Of a DNA stretch of 64,000 bases, positions 25,521-33,568 are shown piece after piece. Position 1 is the first letter of the stretch, and every line of letters starts with the position of its first letter. Location: contig OZ244721.1 in NCBI GenBank assembly GCA_965219235.1, forward strand, positions 2,294,001 to 2,358,000, read 5' to 3'. The translations under genes and the position numbers were made by a program. The stretch comes from CBDHCC01 sp965219235 (lineage in GTDB: Bacteria; Pseudomonadota; Alphaproteobacteria; Sphingomonadales; Sphingomonadaceae). The notes beneath the pieces are model-generated. The model was not told the origin of the DNA. It ran no database searches and worked only from the letters and a program-made list of their open reading frames with translations.

Positions 25521-26063
25521 ATGCCGCCCGCCCGTCCGCTCCTGCTCCTGTCCGCCGCCGCCCTGCTGGCCGGGTGCGGCGTGACGGATGAGACGCCGCT
25601 GCCCGACAACGCGCTCCTGAACGAAACCGGCGCCGGCGCGGACGCGCGCGCGCTGGGCGAGGCCATCCGCGTCGATCCGCGCCGCGCCGCGCCGGATCGC
25701 CCGCCCGAGCGCGTGGCGAAGACCGTCGGCGGCTGCGCGGACCGCGTGCGCCCTGGCGCGGGCTGGGTCCGGCGCCTGCCGGCCGCCTTCCCGGTCTATC
25801 CCGGCGCGCGACTGGTGGAGGCGGGCGGAGCGGACGGCGACTGCACGCTCAGGGTCGCCACCTTCCGCACGACCGATCCCCGGCCCGCCGTGCTGGGCTG
25901 GTACGCGCGCCGGGCGAAGGCGGCGGGCTACTCCACCGACACCGAGGACCGGGGGGCGGAGCGCCTGCTCGGCGGCACGCGCGGCAACCTCGCCTATGCG
26001 GTGATCGCGCGGGTGGCCGGCGGCGGCACCGAGGTCGACCTGATGGCGAACGGCGGCGCCTAG
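25521..26063 (+). CDS. Putative lipoprotein of unknown function
   Basis: A 180-residue protein with a lipoprotein signal, LLLLSAAALLAGC, lipidated at Cys19 or so. The mature part is mixed alpha/beta with LPAAFPVYPGARLVEAGG, TFRTTDPRPAVLGWYARRAKAAGYS and NLAYAVIARVAGGGTEVDLM. This resembles small periplasmic proteins that sense or scaffold, but I do not recognise a named family. ATG 25521 follows GAGGA. It is divergent from the EVE pair. Confidence 0.8.
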   Translation: MPPARPLLLLSAAALLAGCGVTDETPLPDNALLNETGAGADARALGEAIRVDPRRAAPDRPPERVAKTVGGCADRVRPGAGWVRRLPAAFPVYPGARLVEAGGADGDCTLRVATFRTTDPRPAVLGWYARRAKAAGYSTDTEDRGAERLLGGTRGNLAYAVIARVAGGGTEVDLMANGGA

Positions 26064-26086
26064 GAAGCCAAACCTCGCCCGCGCCC

Positions 26087-26147
26087 ATTCGGACTGAGCC
26101 TGTCGAAGCCTGGATCGGCTGGGCGGAGTCAGGCTCAGGACGAGCGG
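26087..26147. repeat. REP-type inverted repeat at convergent gene ends
   Basis: ATTCGGACTGAGCCTGTCGA (from 26087) and the inverse GTCAGGCTCAGGACGAGCGG (to about 26147) form a hairpin. The right arm supplies the last codons and stop of the small minus-strand gene at 26135. Same family as the repeat at 24570. Confidence 0.7.
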
Positions 26148-26353
26148 ATGGCTGGCGGAGGAGAGGCGTCCCGCCCCTCCTTCGCCGTCACCCCCAGAGC
26201 CCGCTTCGCGTCGGCCACCTCCTCGTCCGTCGGCGGCGTTGGCAGCTCCTCGCCCGGCGCCAGCGCCTCGTCGGGAATACCGGACGCCGTGCCGGCGATG
26301 GGGACGTTCTTCGGACGCGCGTTCGGGCCGGTGCTGATCTTCCTGTCGGTCAT
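26135..26353 (-). CDS. Small hydrophilic hypothetical protein
   Basis: A 72-residue protein rich in Pro, Ala and charged residues (PDEALAPGEELPTPPTDEEV), probably largely disordered, with one short helix (ADAKRALGVTAKEG). No family recognised. The final residues SPPPAIRSS and the stop come from a REP-type repeat, so the C-terminus may have been altered by that repeat. It ends 16 bases upstream of the Rieske gene's end on the same strand, hence likely co-transcribed. Confidence 0.6.
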   Translation of the reverse strand: MTDRKISTGPNARPKNVPIAGTASGIPDEALAPGEELPTPPTDEEVADAKRALGVTAKEGRDASPPPAIRSS

Positions 26354-26369
26354 GGGGTCCTCCAGTCCC

Positions 26370-26777
26370 TCAACCTGGTGGCGACGGCCGCGTTCCCGCC
26401 GTCACCACCCAGCCGTCCTCCACCGTCAGCGGCCACGCCGTCAGGCCGACGCCGTTGCACGGGCCGCCGACGCACGCCCCGTCCTCAGCCCGGAACAGCG
26501 CGCCGTGCCAGTGGCAGCCGATGAGCTTGCCCTTCCCCACCAGATAGTCGTCCACCCCGCGCGTCAGCGGCACGCCGGCGTGCGGGCAGCGGTCGACATA
26601 GCCGCGCACGGTGCCGCCATGGCGCACCGCGAAGCCGTGGAAATAGCCGGCCTTCAGCTTGAGCACGAAGCCGTGGCTGCCGGGGTCCGCGATCTGGCCG
26701 AGGGGGCAGAGGCGGACACCCGCAGGGGTGGCGATGAGTCTGGCGGGTGAGGCGCGGTCGGGAGGTGGGGTGGTCAT
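26370..26777 (-). CDS. Rieske [2Fe-2S] domain protein
   Basis: A 135-residue ferredoxin-like Rieske protein. The cluster ligands are complete: Cys-x-His in RCPHAGVPLTRG and Cys-x2-His in GCHWHGALF. DGACVGGPCNGVGLTAWPL follows, as in small Rieske proteins attached to dioxygenase or nitrite-reductase-like systems. It has no membrane anchor, so it is cytoplasmic. No oxygenase partner is adjacent; the fumarylacetoacetase-like gene lies upstream, about 150 bases away. Confidence 0.92.
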   Translation of the reverse strand: MTTPPPDRASPARLIATPAGVRLCPLGQIADPGSHGFVLKLKAGYFHGFAVRHGGTVRGYVDRCPHAGVPLTRGVDDYLVGKGKLIGCHWHGALFRAEDGACVGGPCNGVGLTAWPLTVEDGWVVTAGTRPSPPG

Positions 26778-26786
26778 GCTTCCACA

Positions 26787-26925
26787 TTGTGCTCCTGCGG
26801 AGGCAGGAGCCTATTGCCGGCTCCGCTTGGCACCGTCATCGCCCGGTCGAACCCACATTGGGCTCCTGCTTTCGCAGGAGCACGGGAGGTCGCAGGAGCA
26901 CGGCACGTCGGATGAGCACGGCAAC
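26787..26925. repeat. Tandem GCTCCTGC palindromes
   Basis: Several short hairpins based on GCTCCTGC/GCAGGAGC: GTGCTCCTGCGGAGGCAGGAGC near 26789, a perfect GGGCTCCTGC-TTTC-GCAGGAGC near 26863, and further GCAGGAGCACGG copies to 26903. They lie between the FAA-hydrolase gene's end and the Rieske gene's start. Confidence 0.75.
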
Positions 26926-26927
26926 CC

Positions 26928-27935
26928 TCACACCGCCTCCACCGTCTGCTCGATCGTGCCGAAGATCGGATGATGCGCCTCGTCCATCATCGCGATCCGC
27001 ACCGTATCGCCCGCCTTCAGGAACTCGGCCCTGGGCGCACCGTCGGCGATCGTCTCGACCATCCGCTGCTCGGCCACGCAGCTATAGCCGCGCCCGCCCC
27101 GGGCCACCGGCCGGCCCGGCCCGCCGCCCTCGTCGCGGTTGGAGACGGTCCCCGATCCGATCACCGTTCCGGCGACCAGCGGCCGTGTCTTGGCGGCATG
27201 GGCGATCAGCTGGCCGAACCCGAAGGTCATGTCCTCGCCCGCATCCGCGCGCCCGAACGGTTCGCCGTTCAGATCCACCTCCAGCGCGCCGTGCAGCTTG
27301 CCGTCGCGCCAGCGGTCGCCCAGCGCGTCGGGGGTCACGAACACCGGCGACATGGCGGAGGCCGGCTTGGACTGGACGAAGCCGAAGCCCTTGCCGAGTT
27401 CGGCGGGGATCAGGTTGCGGAGCGAGACGTCGTTGGTGATGCCGACCAGGCGCACATAGCCTAGCGCTTCCCCGGCGCTCACCCCCTGCGGCACGTCGCC
27501 GGTGACGACCACCACCTCGGCCTCCATGTCGCAGCCCCACCCCTCGTCGGCCAGCGGGATCGGGTCGCGTGGCCCCAGGAACCCGTCCGAGCCGCCCTGG
27601 TACATCAGCGGGTCGTGCCAGAAGCTCTCCGGCATCTCCGCGCCCCGGGCCTGCCGCACCAGCACGACGTGGTTCACATAGGCCGAGCCGTCGAGCCACT
27701 GGTAGGCGCGGGGCAGCGGCGAGGCGGCGTCGTGCTCGTGAAAGCGGTCGCGCGGGATCGCTTCGTTCCTGAGGTCGGTGGCGAGCAGCTCCAGCTTGGG
27801 CGCGACCGCGTCCCAGTCGTCCAGCGCCGCCTGCAGCGTCGGAGTGATGTGGGTGGCGTCGGCGCACCAGGCGAGATCGTCGGACACCACGACCAGCCTG
27901 CCGTCGCGGCCGTGCTTCAGGGAGGCGAGTTTCAT
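26928..27935 (-). CDS. Fumarylacetoacetase-like hydrolase
   Basis: A 335-residue fumarylacetoacetate hydrolase-fold enzyme, last in the tyrosine/homogentisate cluster. It should cleave fumarylacetoacetate or maleylacetoacetate to acetoacetate. Metal ligands and core text are present: WGCDMEAEVVVVTGDVP, VGITNDVSLRNLIPAELGKG, FVQSKPASAMSPV, GAGTVIGSGTV-like (here VAGTVIGSGTVSNRD). The N-terminus MKLASLKHGRDGRLVVVSDD is typical of the short bacterial form. It is the third gene after hppD and hmgA; no separate maleylacetoacetate isomerase is seen. Confidence 0.92.
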   Translation of the reverse strand: MKLASLKHGRDGRLVVVSDDLAWCADATHITPTLQAALDDWDAVAPKLELLATDLRNEAIPRDRFHEHDAASPLPRAYQWLDGSAYVNHVVLVRQARGAEMPESFWHDPLMYQGGSDGFLGPRDPIPLADEGWGCDMEAEVVVVTGDVPQGVSAGEALGYVRLVGITNDVSLRNLIPAELGKGFGFVQSKPASAMSPVFVTPDALGDRWRDGKLHGALEVDLNGEPFGRADAGEDMTFGFGQLIAHAAKTRPLVAGTVIGSGTVSNRDEGGGPGRPVARGGRGYSCVAEQRMVETIADGAPRAEFLKAGDTVRIAMMDEAHHPIFGTIEQTVEAV

Positions 27936-28011
27936 GGGAGGTCTTTCGGTTGGACGGGGTCAGTCGAACGTCGGGCGCTCGGCGGTGAAGGCGTGCGCGA
28001 GGGAGAGGTTT

Positions 28012-28041
28012 ATTCCTCCCCGAGCTTGCTCGGGGAGGAAT
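28012..28041. repeat. Perfect 14-base palindrome between hmgA and the FAA-hydrolase gene
   Basis: ATTCCTCCCCGAGC-TT-GCTCGGGGAGGAAT folds into a very stable hairpin. It lies between two genes of one operon, so it may trim or stabilise the messenger. The same sequence with one extra base occurs at 43651. Confidence 0.85.
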
Positions 28042-28050
28042 TGTCGCGGC

Positions 28051-29328
28051 TCACCGCACCACGGCCTTCGGAAACCCGCCCCACACCTCGTCGTAATTCG
28101 CCTGCGCGGTGTCGGCCGCGAACCGCGTCGGGCGATAGGCCCAGCAGCTTTCGACCATGAAGGCGAGCGTGCCCTCGATCTTGTGGGGTTTCAGCTCCGC
28201 CTCGGTCGCCGCGGTCCAGCTCGCCACGTCCGGCCCGTGGCCGCCCAGCAGGTTGTGGAGCGACAGCCCGCCGGGCGCGAAGCCCTCCGCCTTGGCGTCG
28301 TAGGCCCCGTGGATCAGGCCCATCGCCTCGCTCATCACGTTGCGGTGGAACCAGGGGGGACGGAAGGTGTCCTCGGCCACCATCCAGCGCGGCGGGAAGA
28401 TCACGAAGTCGGCATTGGCGCGGCCGGGCACGTCGGACGGGCTGGTCAGCACGGTGAAGATCGACGGGTCCGGGTGGTCGAAGCTGACCGTGTTGATGGT
28501 GTTGAACCGGCTCATGTCGTAGCGGCACGGCGCCAGATTGCCGTGCCAGGCGACCACGTCGAGCGGGCTGTGGTCCAGTGTGGTGGTCCAGAGCGCGCCC
28601 TCGAACTTCTGGATCAGCTCGGTCTCCTCGTCGCGGTCCTCGAACCAGGCGACGGGCGTCTCGAAATCGCGCGGATTGGCGAGGCCGTTCGCGCCGATCG
28701 GGCCGAGGTCGGGCAGGCGGAAGAGCGAGCCGTGATTCTCGGCGACATAGCCGCGCGCCTGGCCGTCGGGCAGCCGCACCTTGAAGCGCACCCCGCGCGG
28801 GATCAGCGCCATGTGGCCGGGCGCGACCTCGATGCGGCCGAGTTCGGTCAGGAGTTCGAGACGGCCCTGTTCCGGCAGGATCAGCAACTCGCCATCGGCA
28901 TCGACAAAGGCGCGCGCCTCCATGTCCTTCGTGGCCGCGTAGATGTGCAGCGCGACGCCCTCCAGGCTGGCTGGGTCGCGGTTGGCGAGCATCGTGGTGA
29001 GACCGTCGACCCAGTCGGTCGGCTGGTCCGGCATCGCCTGCGGGTTCCAGCGCAGGCGGTTGGGCGCCAGCGGCTCGTCGATCGTGCCGGGTGCCAGGCG
29101 CGGCGCGCCGTCATAGCGGCGATAGGGCGGGTGCTCGGCCGAAGGTCGCATCCGGTAAAGCCAGGAGCGGCGGTTCTCGTGGCGCGGCGCGGTGAAGGCG
29201 GTGCCGGAGAGCTGTTCGGCATAGAGGCCGAAGGGAGGTTTTTGGGGCGAGTTGCGGCCGATGGGGAGCGCGCCGGGGTGCGCCTCGGTGGACACGTGGT
29301 TGGCGAAGCCGGGAAGGTAGGCCGTCAT
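28051..29328 (-). CDS. hmgA: Homogentisate 1,2-dioxygenase
   Basis: Opens the ring of homogentisate to maleylacetoacetate with Fe(II). The 425 residues contain the conserved YLPGFANHVSTEAHPGALPIGRNSPQ start, RPSAEHPPYRRYD, and the metal region PPRWMVAEDTFRPPWFHRNVMSEAMGLI (His and Glu ligands) followed by GGLSLHNLLGGHGPD (His). ATG 29328 has a long AGGGAGGGGAGGG ribosome site, formed partly by the edge of the upstream repeat. Expression presumably follows hppD. Confidence 0.96.
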   Translation of the reverse strand: MTAYLPGFANHVSTEAHPGALPIGRNSPQKPPFGLYAEQLSGTAFTAPRHENRRSWLYRMRPSAEHPPYRRYDGAPRLAPGTIDEPLAPNRLRWNPQAMPDQPTDWVDGLTTMLANRDPASLEGVALHIYAATKDMEARAFVDADGELLILPEQGRLELLTELGRIEVAPGHMALIPRGVRFKVRLPDGQARGYVAENHGSLFRLPDLGPIGANGLANPRDFETPVAWFEDRDEETELIQKFEGALWTTTLDHSPLDVVAWHGNLAPCRYDMSRFNTINTVSFDHPDPSIFTVLTSPSDVPGRANADFVIFPPRWMVAEDTFRPPWFHRNVMSEAMGLIHGAYDAKAEGFAPGGLSLHNLLGGHGPDVASWTAATEAELKPHKIEGTLAFMVESCWAYRPTRFAADTAQANYDEVWGGFPKAVVR

Positions 29329-29334
29329 GACCCT

Positions 29335-29457
29335 CCCCTCCCTTTCAGGGAGGGGATCGAGGGGTGGGTGGCGAAGGTGAAGCCGAGCCTGTGCCGAACG
29401 CCGGGGAGCTCGCCTTCGGCTCGCGCCCACCCCCTGCCCCTCCCTGGCAGGGAGGGG
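29335..29457. repeat. REPIN-like element, two facing CCCTCCC hairpins
   Basis: The left end is CCCCTCCCTTTCAGGGAGGGG followed by GGGGTGGGTGG, and the right end is the inverse: CCCACCCCCTG then CCCCTCCCTGGCAGGGAGGGG. Each end is itself a hairpin, with a short spacer containing GGAGCTCGCCTTCGGCTCGC. It matches in layout and sequence the element inside uvrA at 36485. It separates hppD from hmgA and its edge forms the hmgA ribosome site. Confidence 0.9.
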
Positions 29458-29467
29458 AGAAGAAGGC

Positions 29468-30511
29468 TCACGCGTCCACCTCGATCACGCCGCGCCGGAT
29501 CTGGTCCAGCTCGATCGACTCGAACAGCGCCTGGAAGTTGCCCTCGCCGAACGCCTGGTTGCCCTTCCGCTGGATGATCTCAAAGAACACCGGGCCGAAG
29601 GTTGGTTCGGTGAAGATTTGCAGCAGCGTGCCCTCCTCGTCCGATCCGTCGATCAGGATGCGGTTGCGCTTCATGCGCTCCATGTCCTCGCCATGGCCGG
29701 GCAGGCGTTTGTCGACGAGCTCGTAATAGGTCTCGATCGTGTCCTGCAACTGGACGCCGCGGTCGCGCAGCGCCTCGACGGTCTCGTAGATGTTCTCGGT
29801 GGCGAGAGCGATGTGCTGGATGCCCTCGCCATTGTACTCGCGCAGGAACTCCTCGATCTGGCTCGCCTCGTCCTGGCTTTCGTTCAGGGGAATGCGGATC
29901 TTGCCGTCGGGAGCGACCATCGCCTGGCTGAACAGGCCGGTGGCCTTGCCCTTGATGTCGAAATACTTCTGCTCGGTGAAGCCAAACACGTCGCCGTAGA
30001 AGCCGGACCACACCCGCATCTGCCCGCGCCGGACGTTGTGGGTGAGATGGTCGAGAGTGTGGAGGCCGACGCCATCGGTGGAGCCGTGGTCGATCTCCGT
30101 CCAGTGGGCGAACGGGTCCGCGCCGTCCCTGACGAGATAGAGGTAGGAGCCGCCGATGCCCTCCAGCACATGGGCATCGTCGCCCAGCACCCCGGCCCTG
30201 GCGTCCGCCGCCTTCGCTCCGCGCTCGATGGCCAGCCGGTGGCTCTCGGCGGGGTCTTTCACGGCAAAGGCCATGGCGTTGGCCGACGGGCCGTGGTCGG
30301 TAGCGAAGTCGCGCGCCTGGGGCGTGCCGCCGCGGTTGAGCAGGAAGGTGGCGTCGCCCTGCCGGAAGCGCACCACATCGGCTTGCGGGTGGCGGCTGAC
30401 GGGGGTGAAGCCGAGCTGCGTCAGCTGGCGCTCCATCGCGGCGGTGTCGGGGCCGGTGAACTCGACGAAGGCGAAGCCGTTCAGGCCGTGGGGTTCGGGT
30501 GCGTCGGGCAT
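29468..30511 (-). CDS. hppD: 4-hydroxyphenylpyruvate dioxygenase
   Basis: Converts 4-hydroxyphenylpyruvate to homogentisate, the entry step of this cluster. The 347-residue length is normal for bacteria. It has two vicinal-oxygen-chelate halves. The iron ligands are His in GLHTLDHLTHNV, His in EGIQHIALATENI and Glu in FGPVFFEIIQRKG. The C-terminal helix has GNFQALFESIELDQIRRGV. ATG 30511 follows a GAGAGGAACC-type site. It is first in the operon hppD-hmgA-FAA hydrolase. Confidence 0.96.
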   Translation of the reverse strand: MPDAPEPHGLNGFAFVEFTGPDTAAMERQLTQLGFTPVSRHPQADVVRFRQGDATFLLNRGGTPQARDFATDHGPSANAMAFAVKDPAESHRLAIERGAKAADARAGVLGDDAHVLEGIGGSYLYLVRDGADPFAHWTEIDHGSTDGVGLHTLDHLTHNVRRGQMRVWSGFYGDVFGFTEQKYFDIKGKATGLFSQAMVAPDGKIRIPLNESQDEASQIEEFLREYNGEGIQHIALATENIYETVEALRDRGVQLQDTIETYYELVDKRLPGHGEDMERMKRNRILIDGSDEEGTLLQIFTEPTFGPVFFEIIQRKGNQAFGEGNFQALFESIELDQIRRGVIEVDA

Positions 30512-30622
30512 GGCGGGTTCCTCTCTGTCGGCGGTCGTCCGCCCTCATCGGCAATGACGCTAACGCATCGACTCAGGGCCATGCAAGGGAACCGCCGCCC
30601 GGCCGCGTGCGCTTGGAGCCGC

Positions 30623-30826
30623 ATGACAATCGAAGACGACCGTCCGATCGACCCACCCCTGCCGATCACCCCGCCCACCGGCGCGCCCACGCCCGCCGAC
30701 CACCCCAACTCGCGCGAGACGCCGGGCAGGCCCGACGATGAGCCGCGCGAGTCGGTCGTGAGCCCGGACGACTATCCCGATTCGATCGGCGGCAAGCCGG
30801 ACTACAAGCACCCGGGAAAGGCCTGA
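30623..30826 (+). CDS. Small proline/aspartate-rich hypothetical protein
   Basis: A 67-residue hydrophilic protein (PPLPITPPTGAPTPADHP, then ESVVSPDDYPDSIGGKPDYK). It should be disordered. ATG 30623 has a GGAG site, and the frame upstream lies antisense to hppD. I do not recognise a family. Its neighbours at 31814 and 32011 are of similar character. Confidence 0.65.
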   Translation: MTIEDDRPIDPPLPITPPTGAPTPADHPNSRETPGRPDDEPRESVVSPDDYPDSIGGKPDYKHPGKA

Positions 30827-30851
30827 GCCCGCAGCGCGCGGCAGCAGGCCC

Positions 30852-31280
30852 TCACCCCTCCAGCCGGTGATCCAGCGTGATCTCGCAATCCAGCAGCTTG
30901 GAGATCGGGCAGTTCGCCTTGGCATCGGCCGCGATCCGATCGAACTCCGCCGCCTCGATGCCGAGCACGCGCGCGGTGAGGTCCAGCGCAGACTTCGTCA
31001 CCGTGAACCCGTCGCCGTCCTTGTCGAGGCTCACCGTCGCGGTCGTCTCCAGATGCCCGTGCGCATGACCGGCCTCGGCCAGCTTGAAGGACAGCGCCAT
31101 GGTGAAGCAGCTCGCATGGGCGGCGGCGATCAGCTCCTCCGGATTGGTGCCCCGCTCGCCCTCGAAGCGGGTGGCGAAGCCGTAGGGGGCGTCGAGCGCG
31201 CCGGACTGCGCCGACACATGGCCACGCCCGTCCTTGCCCAGCCCGTCATAGCTCGCCCGTCCCGTCCTATGAATCGTCAT
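30852..31280 (-). CDS. OsmC/Ohr-family peroxiredoxin
   Basis: A 142-residue thiol peroxidase that detoxifies organic or other hydroperoxides. The two redox Cys are in AAAHASCFTMALSFKLAEAGH and DAKANCPISKLLDCEI. The N-terminus (HRTGRASYDGLGKDGRGHVSAQSGAL) and the GTNPEELIAAAHASCF pattern place it in the OsmC rather than the Ohr branch. It lies on the minus strand 16 bases after the CHRD gene, so probably in one transcript with it. Confidence 0.93.
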   Translation of the reverse strand: MTIHRTGRASYDGLGKDGRGHVSAQSGALDAPYGFATRFEGERGTNPEELIAAAHASCFTMALSFKLAEAGHAHGHLETTATVSLDKDGDGFTVTKSALDLTARVLGIEAAEFDRIAADAKANCPISKLLDCEITLDHRLEG

Positions 31281-31296
31281 GCCGTGTCCCCGATCG

Positions 31297-31728
31297 TCAG
31301 CGCTTGAGCTGGCCGCGGATCGCCCCCTTGGGGTACTCCGCGTTGTGGACGTTGACGTAGAAGTTCGCCGGGTTGGCGATCACCGCGGCGGCGAGCGTGC
31401 GCTCCACCTTGACGCAGCCCGAGGACTTGCCGTCGGCGGGGGCGTCGAAGGTGACGCGCACCGGCCCGTCCACGCCCAGCGCGCCTTCGTGCAGATGCGC
31501 GGCGGTCGGCCGCGCGATCGCCTGGGCGGTCAGGTCGTAGCAGACCTGGTTGGTGGTCGCGTCGGCGGTGACCTTGGCGGTGCCGGTGCCGTCCGGGTCG
31601 CCCGGCCCGGGCACCTCCTGCCCACCCACGAGCGCGGTGGTGTAGCTCTCGCCCACCGTGCCCGCGACGGTGGCGCAGCCGGCGAGCACGGTGGCCCCGC
31701 CGAGCATCAGGATGGCAGACTTGGTCAT
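31297..31728 (-). CDS. CHRD-domain lipoprotein
   Basis: A 143-residue exported protein. A lipoprotein signal (SAILMLGGATVLAGC) precedes a CHRD domain: YTTALVGGQEVPGPGDPDGTG, NQVCYDLTAQAIARPTAAHLHEG, and FYVNVHNAEYPKGAIRGQL at the end. CHRD domains occur in chordin and in many bacterial surface proteins with unknown ligands. ATG 31728 has an AAGGA site. The longer upstream frame to 32136 crosses opposite genes and is not coding. Confidence 0.9.
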   Translation of the reverse strand: MTKSAILMLGGATVLAGCATVAGTVGESYTTALVGGQEVPGPGDPDGTGTAKVTADATTNQVCYDLTAQAIARPTAAHLHEGALGVDGPVRVTFDAPADGKSSGCVKVERTLAAAVIANPANFYVNVHNAEYPKGAIRGQLKR

Positions 31729-31813
31729 GCGGATGTCCTTCACATAGGTGAATGCCGGAACCGCCGGGCGGGGCCGCCGGTTCCTCCCGCTCCAGAGATA
31801 AAGGAGCACGACC

Positions 31814-32014
31814 ATGGCACGACCCCCCGGCCCTCCCGACCACAACCTGTCCACCGAGTACGAGCGCCACGACGGCGCGCTGCACCCGGCCGGCGTCAAC
31901 GAGCTGTCTCCCACGCGAGAGGAGGAGGGCGTGCGCGAGGGCGAGTTCCACCGCCGCTCCTCGCTCACCGACGCCGGCGATGTCGGCTCCGCGGACACCG
32001 GAGAGACCCCATGA
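31814..32014 (+). CDS. Small hydrophilic hypothetical protein
   Basis: A 66-residue charged protein (GPPDHNLSTEYERHDGALHP, SPTREEEGVREGEFHRRSSL). No membrane segment or known domain. ATG 31814 has an excellent AAAGGAG site, and the stop overlaps the next start as ATGA, supporting real translation. Function unknown. Confidence 0.75.
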   Translation: MARPPGPPDHNLSTEYERHDGALHPAGVNELSPTREEEGVREGEFHRRSSLTDAGDVGSADTGETP

Positions 32015-32334
32015 CCGACCCCAGCAATGCCGGGCGCGGCCCGACGAACGACGCCCCCTACGACACCGCCGACACCCAGCCTGGAGTGGACAATGCGCTC
32101 GGCGACACGGCTGCCAGCGGCGAACCGTCGGGTCATGCCATACCCGACGACGGCCGGGATGCCGGCGTCAACGGCGCGGACCTGGCGGGCGTGGGCGCGG
32201 GCGACCGGCCAGCGGGCGACGCGCCAACGCTGGCCGGCGACGCCGTCGGGGCGGCGGCGGGCAGCGCGCTGGAGGACGAAGGCCCGGACGGTGACACCGA
32301 GACCGAAGTCGGGAACCAGCAGCGGCCCTTCTGA
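32011..32334 (+). CDS. Hydrophilic Gly/Asp-rich hypothetical protein
   Basis: A 107-residue acidic, low-complexity protein (PGVDNALGDTAASGEPSGHA, DGRDAGVNGADLAGVGAGD). It is probably disordered and looks like general stress or desiccation-type proteins, but no family is recognised. ATG 32011 overlaps the preceding stop by four bases, so both are made from one transcript. Confidence 0.72.
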   Translation: MTDPSNAGRGPTNDAPYDTADTQPGVDNALGDTAASGEPSGHAIPDDGRDAGVNGADLAGVGAGDRPAGDAPTLAGDAVGAAAGSALEDEGPDGDTETEVGNQQRPF

Positions 32335-32499
32335 CGACCGGGAAACGCGTTGCGCTCCGATCCGTTTTGCGCCGAGACTGGCCCAGGGGGACGGTCCCTT
32401 TTCCTGCCCCGGATGGCCGGAAGAGTGCCGGGTTTGGAATCACGAACAGCCGTGTGACGAACGTCTCACCAAGAGGAGCGCCTGGAGGGAGGGTGTCGC

Positions 32500-33258
32500 A
32501 TGGGCTTTCGATTCCGCCGATCCGTGAAGCTGACGCGGGGCGTGCGCCTCAACATCAGCAAGTCGGGCCTCAGCACCTCGATCGGTCGACCGGGCGCCAC
32601 GGTCAATCTCGGCCCGCGCGGCGCTCGCGCCACGGTCGGCCTGCCTGGAAGTGGCCTGTCCTACAGCTCCTTCCTTCCTCGCAAAGGCGGCGACGGCGGG
32701 TTGGCCCCGTCGCGCCGACAAGGATGCGGATGCCTGGTCGTGATCCTCCTGCTGCTGTTGGCCTTGGGCAAGTGCGTCGGCGGGTCGACTCCCGACGATT
32801 CGGCCGAACGCGCTGGGTCCTCGGCCTCCCCATCCAACCCCGTTGCCGTGAGCCCCGCCGCCCTAGGAGAAGCGTCGAACTTCTCGGTGGGCGACACGGT
32901 CTATGTGACGGTGGACAGCCTGAACGCGCGCGCCGAACCCTTCGCGTCCGCGTCCGTGGTGGACAGGCTGTCATCCGGTAGCGCCCTCAGCGTCATCGAT
33001 CGATCGGGCGGTTGGGTGAAGGTGGCCCAAGGGGGCCGGTCCTTCTGGGTCGCCGCGCCGCACGTGTCGGCCACCGCTCCGGCCCGATCCTCGCGTCCGA
33101 GCACGTCGGAGCGGCGGGCGGCCGCCCCAAGCCAAGCCCATCCTGTCCGCAGCAGCTCCTATGGACCCTGCCCTTGCAGTGGCCGGCAGGTGTGCGTCGG
33201 CCCCAGGGGCGGACGCTATTGCATCACGTCGGGGGGCAAGAAGCGATACGGCGTTTGA
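32500..33258 (+). CDS. DUF4236 and SH3 domain membrane protein
   Basis: A 252-residue protein. Residues 2-58 are DUF4236 (FRFRRSVKLTRGVRLNISKSG, STSIGRPGATVNLGPRG). A membrane helix (GCLVVILLLLLALGKCVGG) follows, then an exported SH3-type domain (VGDTVYVTVDSLNARAEPFA, VVDRLSSGSALSVIDRSGGW). A Ser/Pro linker leads to a Cys-containing tail (PCPCSGRQVCVGPRGGRYC). Such SH3 domains bind peptidoglycan or peptides. The tail with its Cys pair and RGGRYCITSGGKKRYG is like small nuclear-protein-type motifs in mobile elements. Role unknown. Confidence 0.85.
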   Translation: MGFRFRRSVKLTRGVRLNISKSGLSTSIGRPGATVNLGPRGARATVGLPGSGLSYSSFLPRKGGDGGLAPSRRQGCGCLVVILLLLLALGKCVGGSTPDDSAERAGSSASPSNPVAVSPAALGEASNFSVGDTVYVTVDSLNARAEPFASASVVDRLSSGSALSVIDRSGGWVKVAQGGRSFWVAAPHVSATAPARSSRPSTSERRAAAPSQAHPVRSSSYGPCPCSGRQVCVGPRGGRYCITSGGKKRYGV

Positions 33259-33285
33259 GGACCACGCGGTCAGGCCGAGCATTGA

Positions 33286-33540
33286 TCACACCCCCGCCGC
33301 CTTGCGCAGCGCCTCGTTGATGCGGGTCTGCCAGCCGGGGCCGTCGGCGCGGAAGCGGTCGAAGACGGCGGTGCCGAGGCAAAGCGACGCGACCGGCTTG
33401 GCCGAACCGGGCGGCCGCCCCCGGCGCAGCACCTTGTCGCCCCACATCAGGTCGGCTTTGTCGAACCACTCGTCCGTCCACTCCGGCGCGTCATCGGGAT
33501 CAACCCAGCTGTCGTCCAAACCGCTTGCGCTCTCGCTCAT
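33286..33540 (-). CDS. BrnA-like antitoxin
   Basis: An 84-residue DNA-binding protein of the BrnA type. The marker regions are DDAPEWTDEWFDKADL, then RRGRPPGSAKPVASLCLGTAV (ribbon) and RADGPGWQTRINEALRKA (helices). In known modules BrnA neutralises BrnT, whose gene lies just upstream. No BrnT is present here; instead a 72-residue protein and a nucleotidyltransferase precede it on the same strand. ATG 33540 is the sensible start; the frame extends to 33582. Confidence 0.85.
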   Translation of the reverse strand: MSESASGLDDSWVDPDDAPEWTDEWFDKADLMWGDKVLRRGRPPGSAKPVASLCLGTAVFDRFRADGPGWQTRINEALRKAAGV

Positions 33541-33568
33541 TGCACGTCCCGCCGATAGGACGTGCCGC

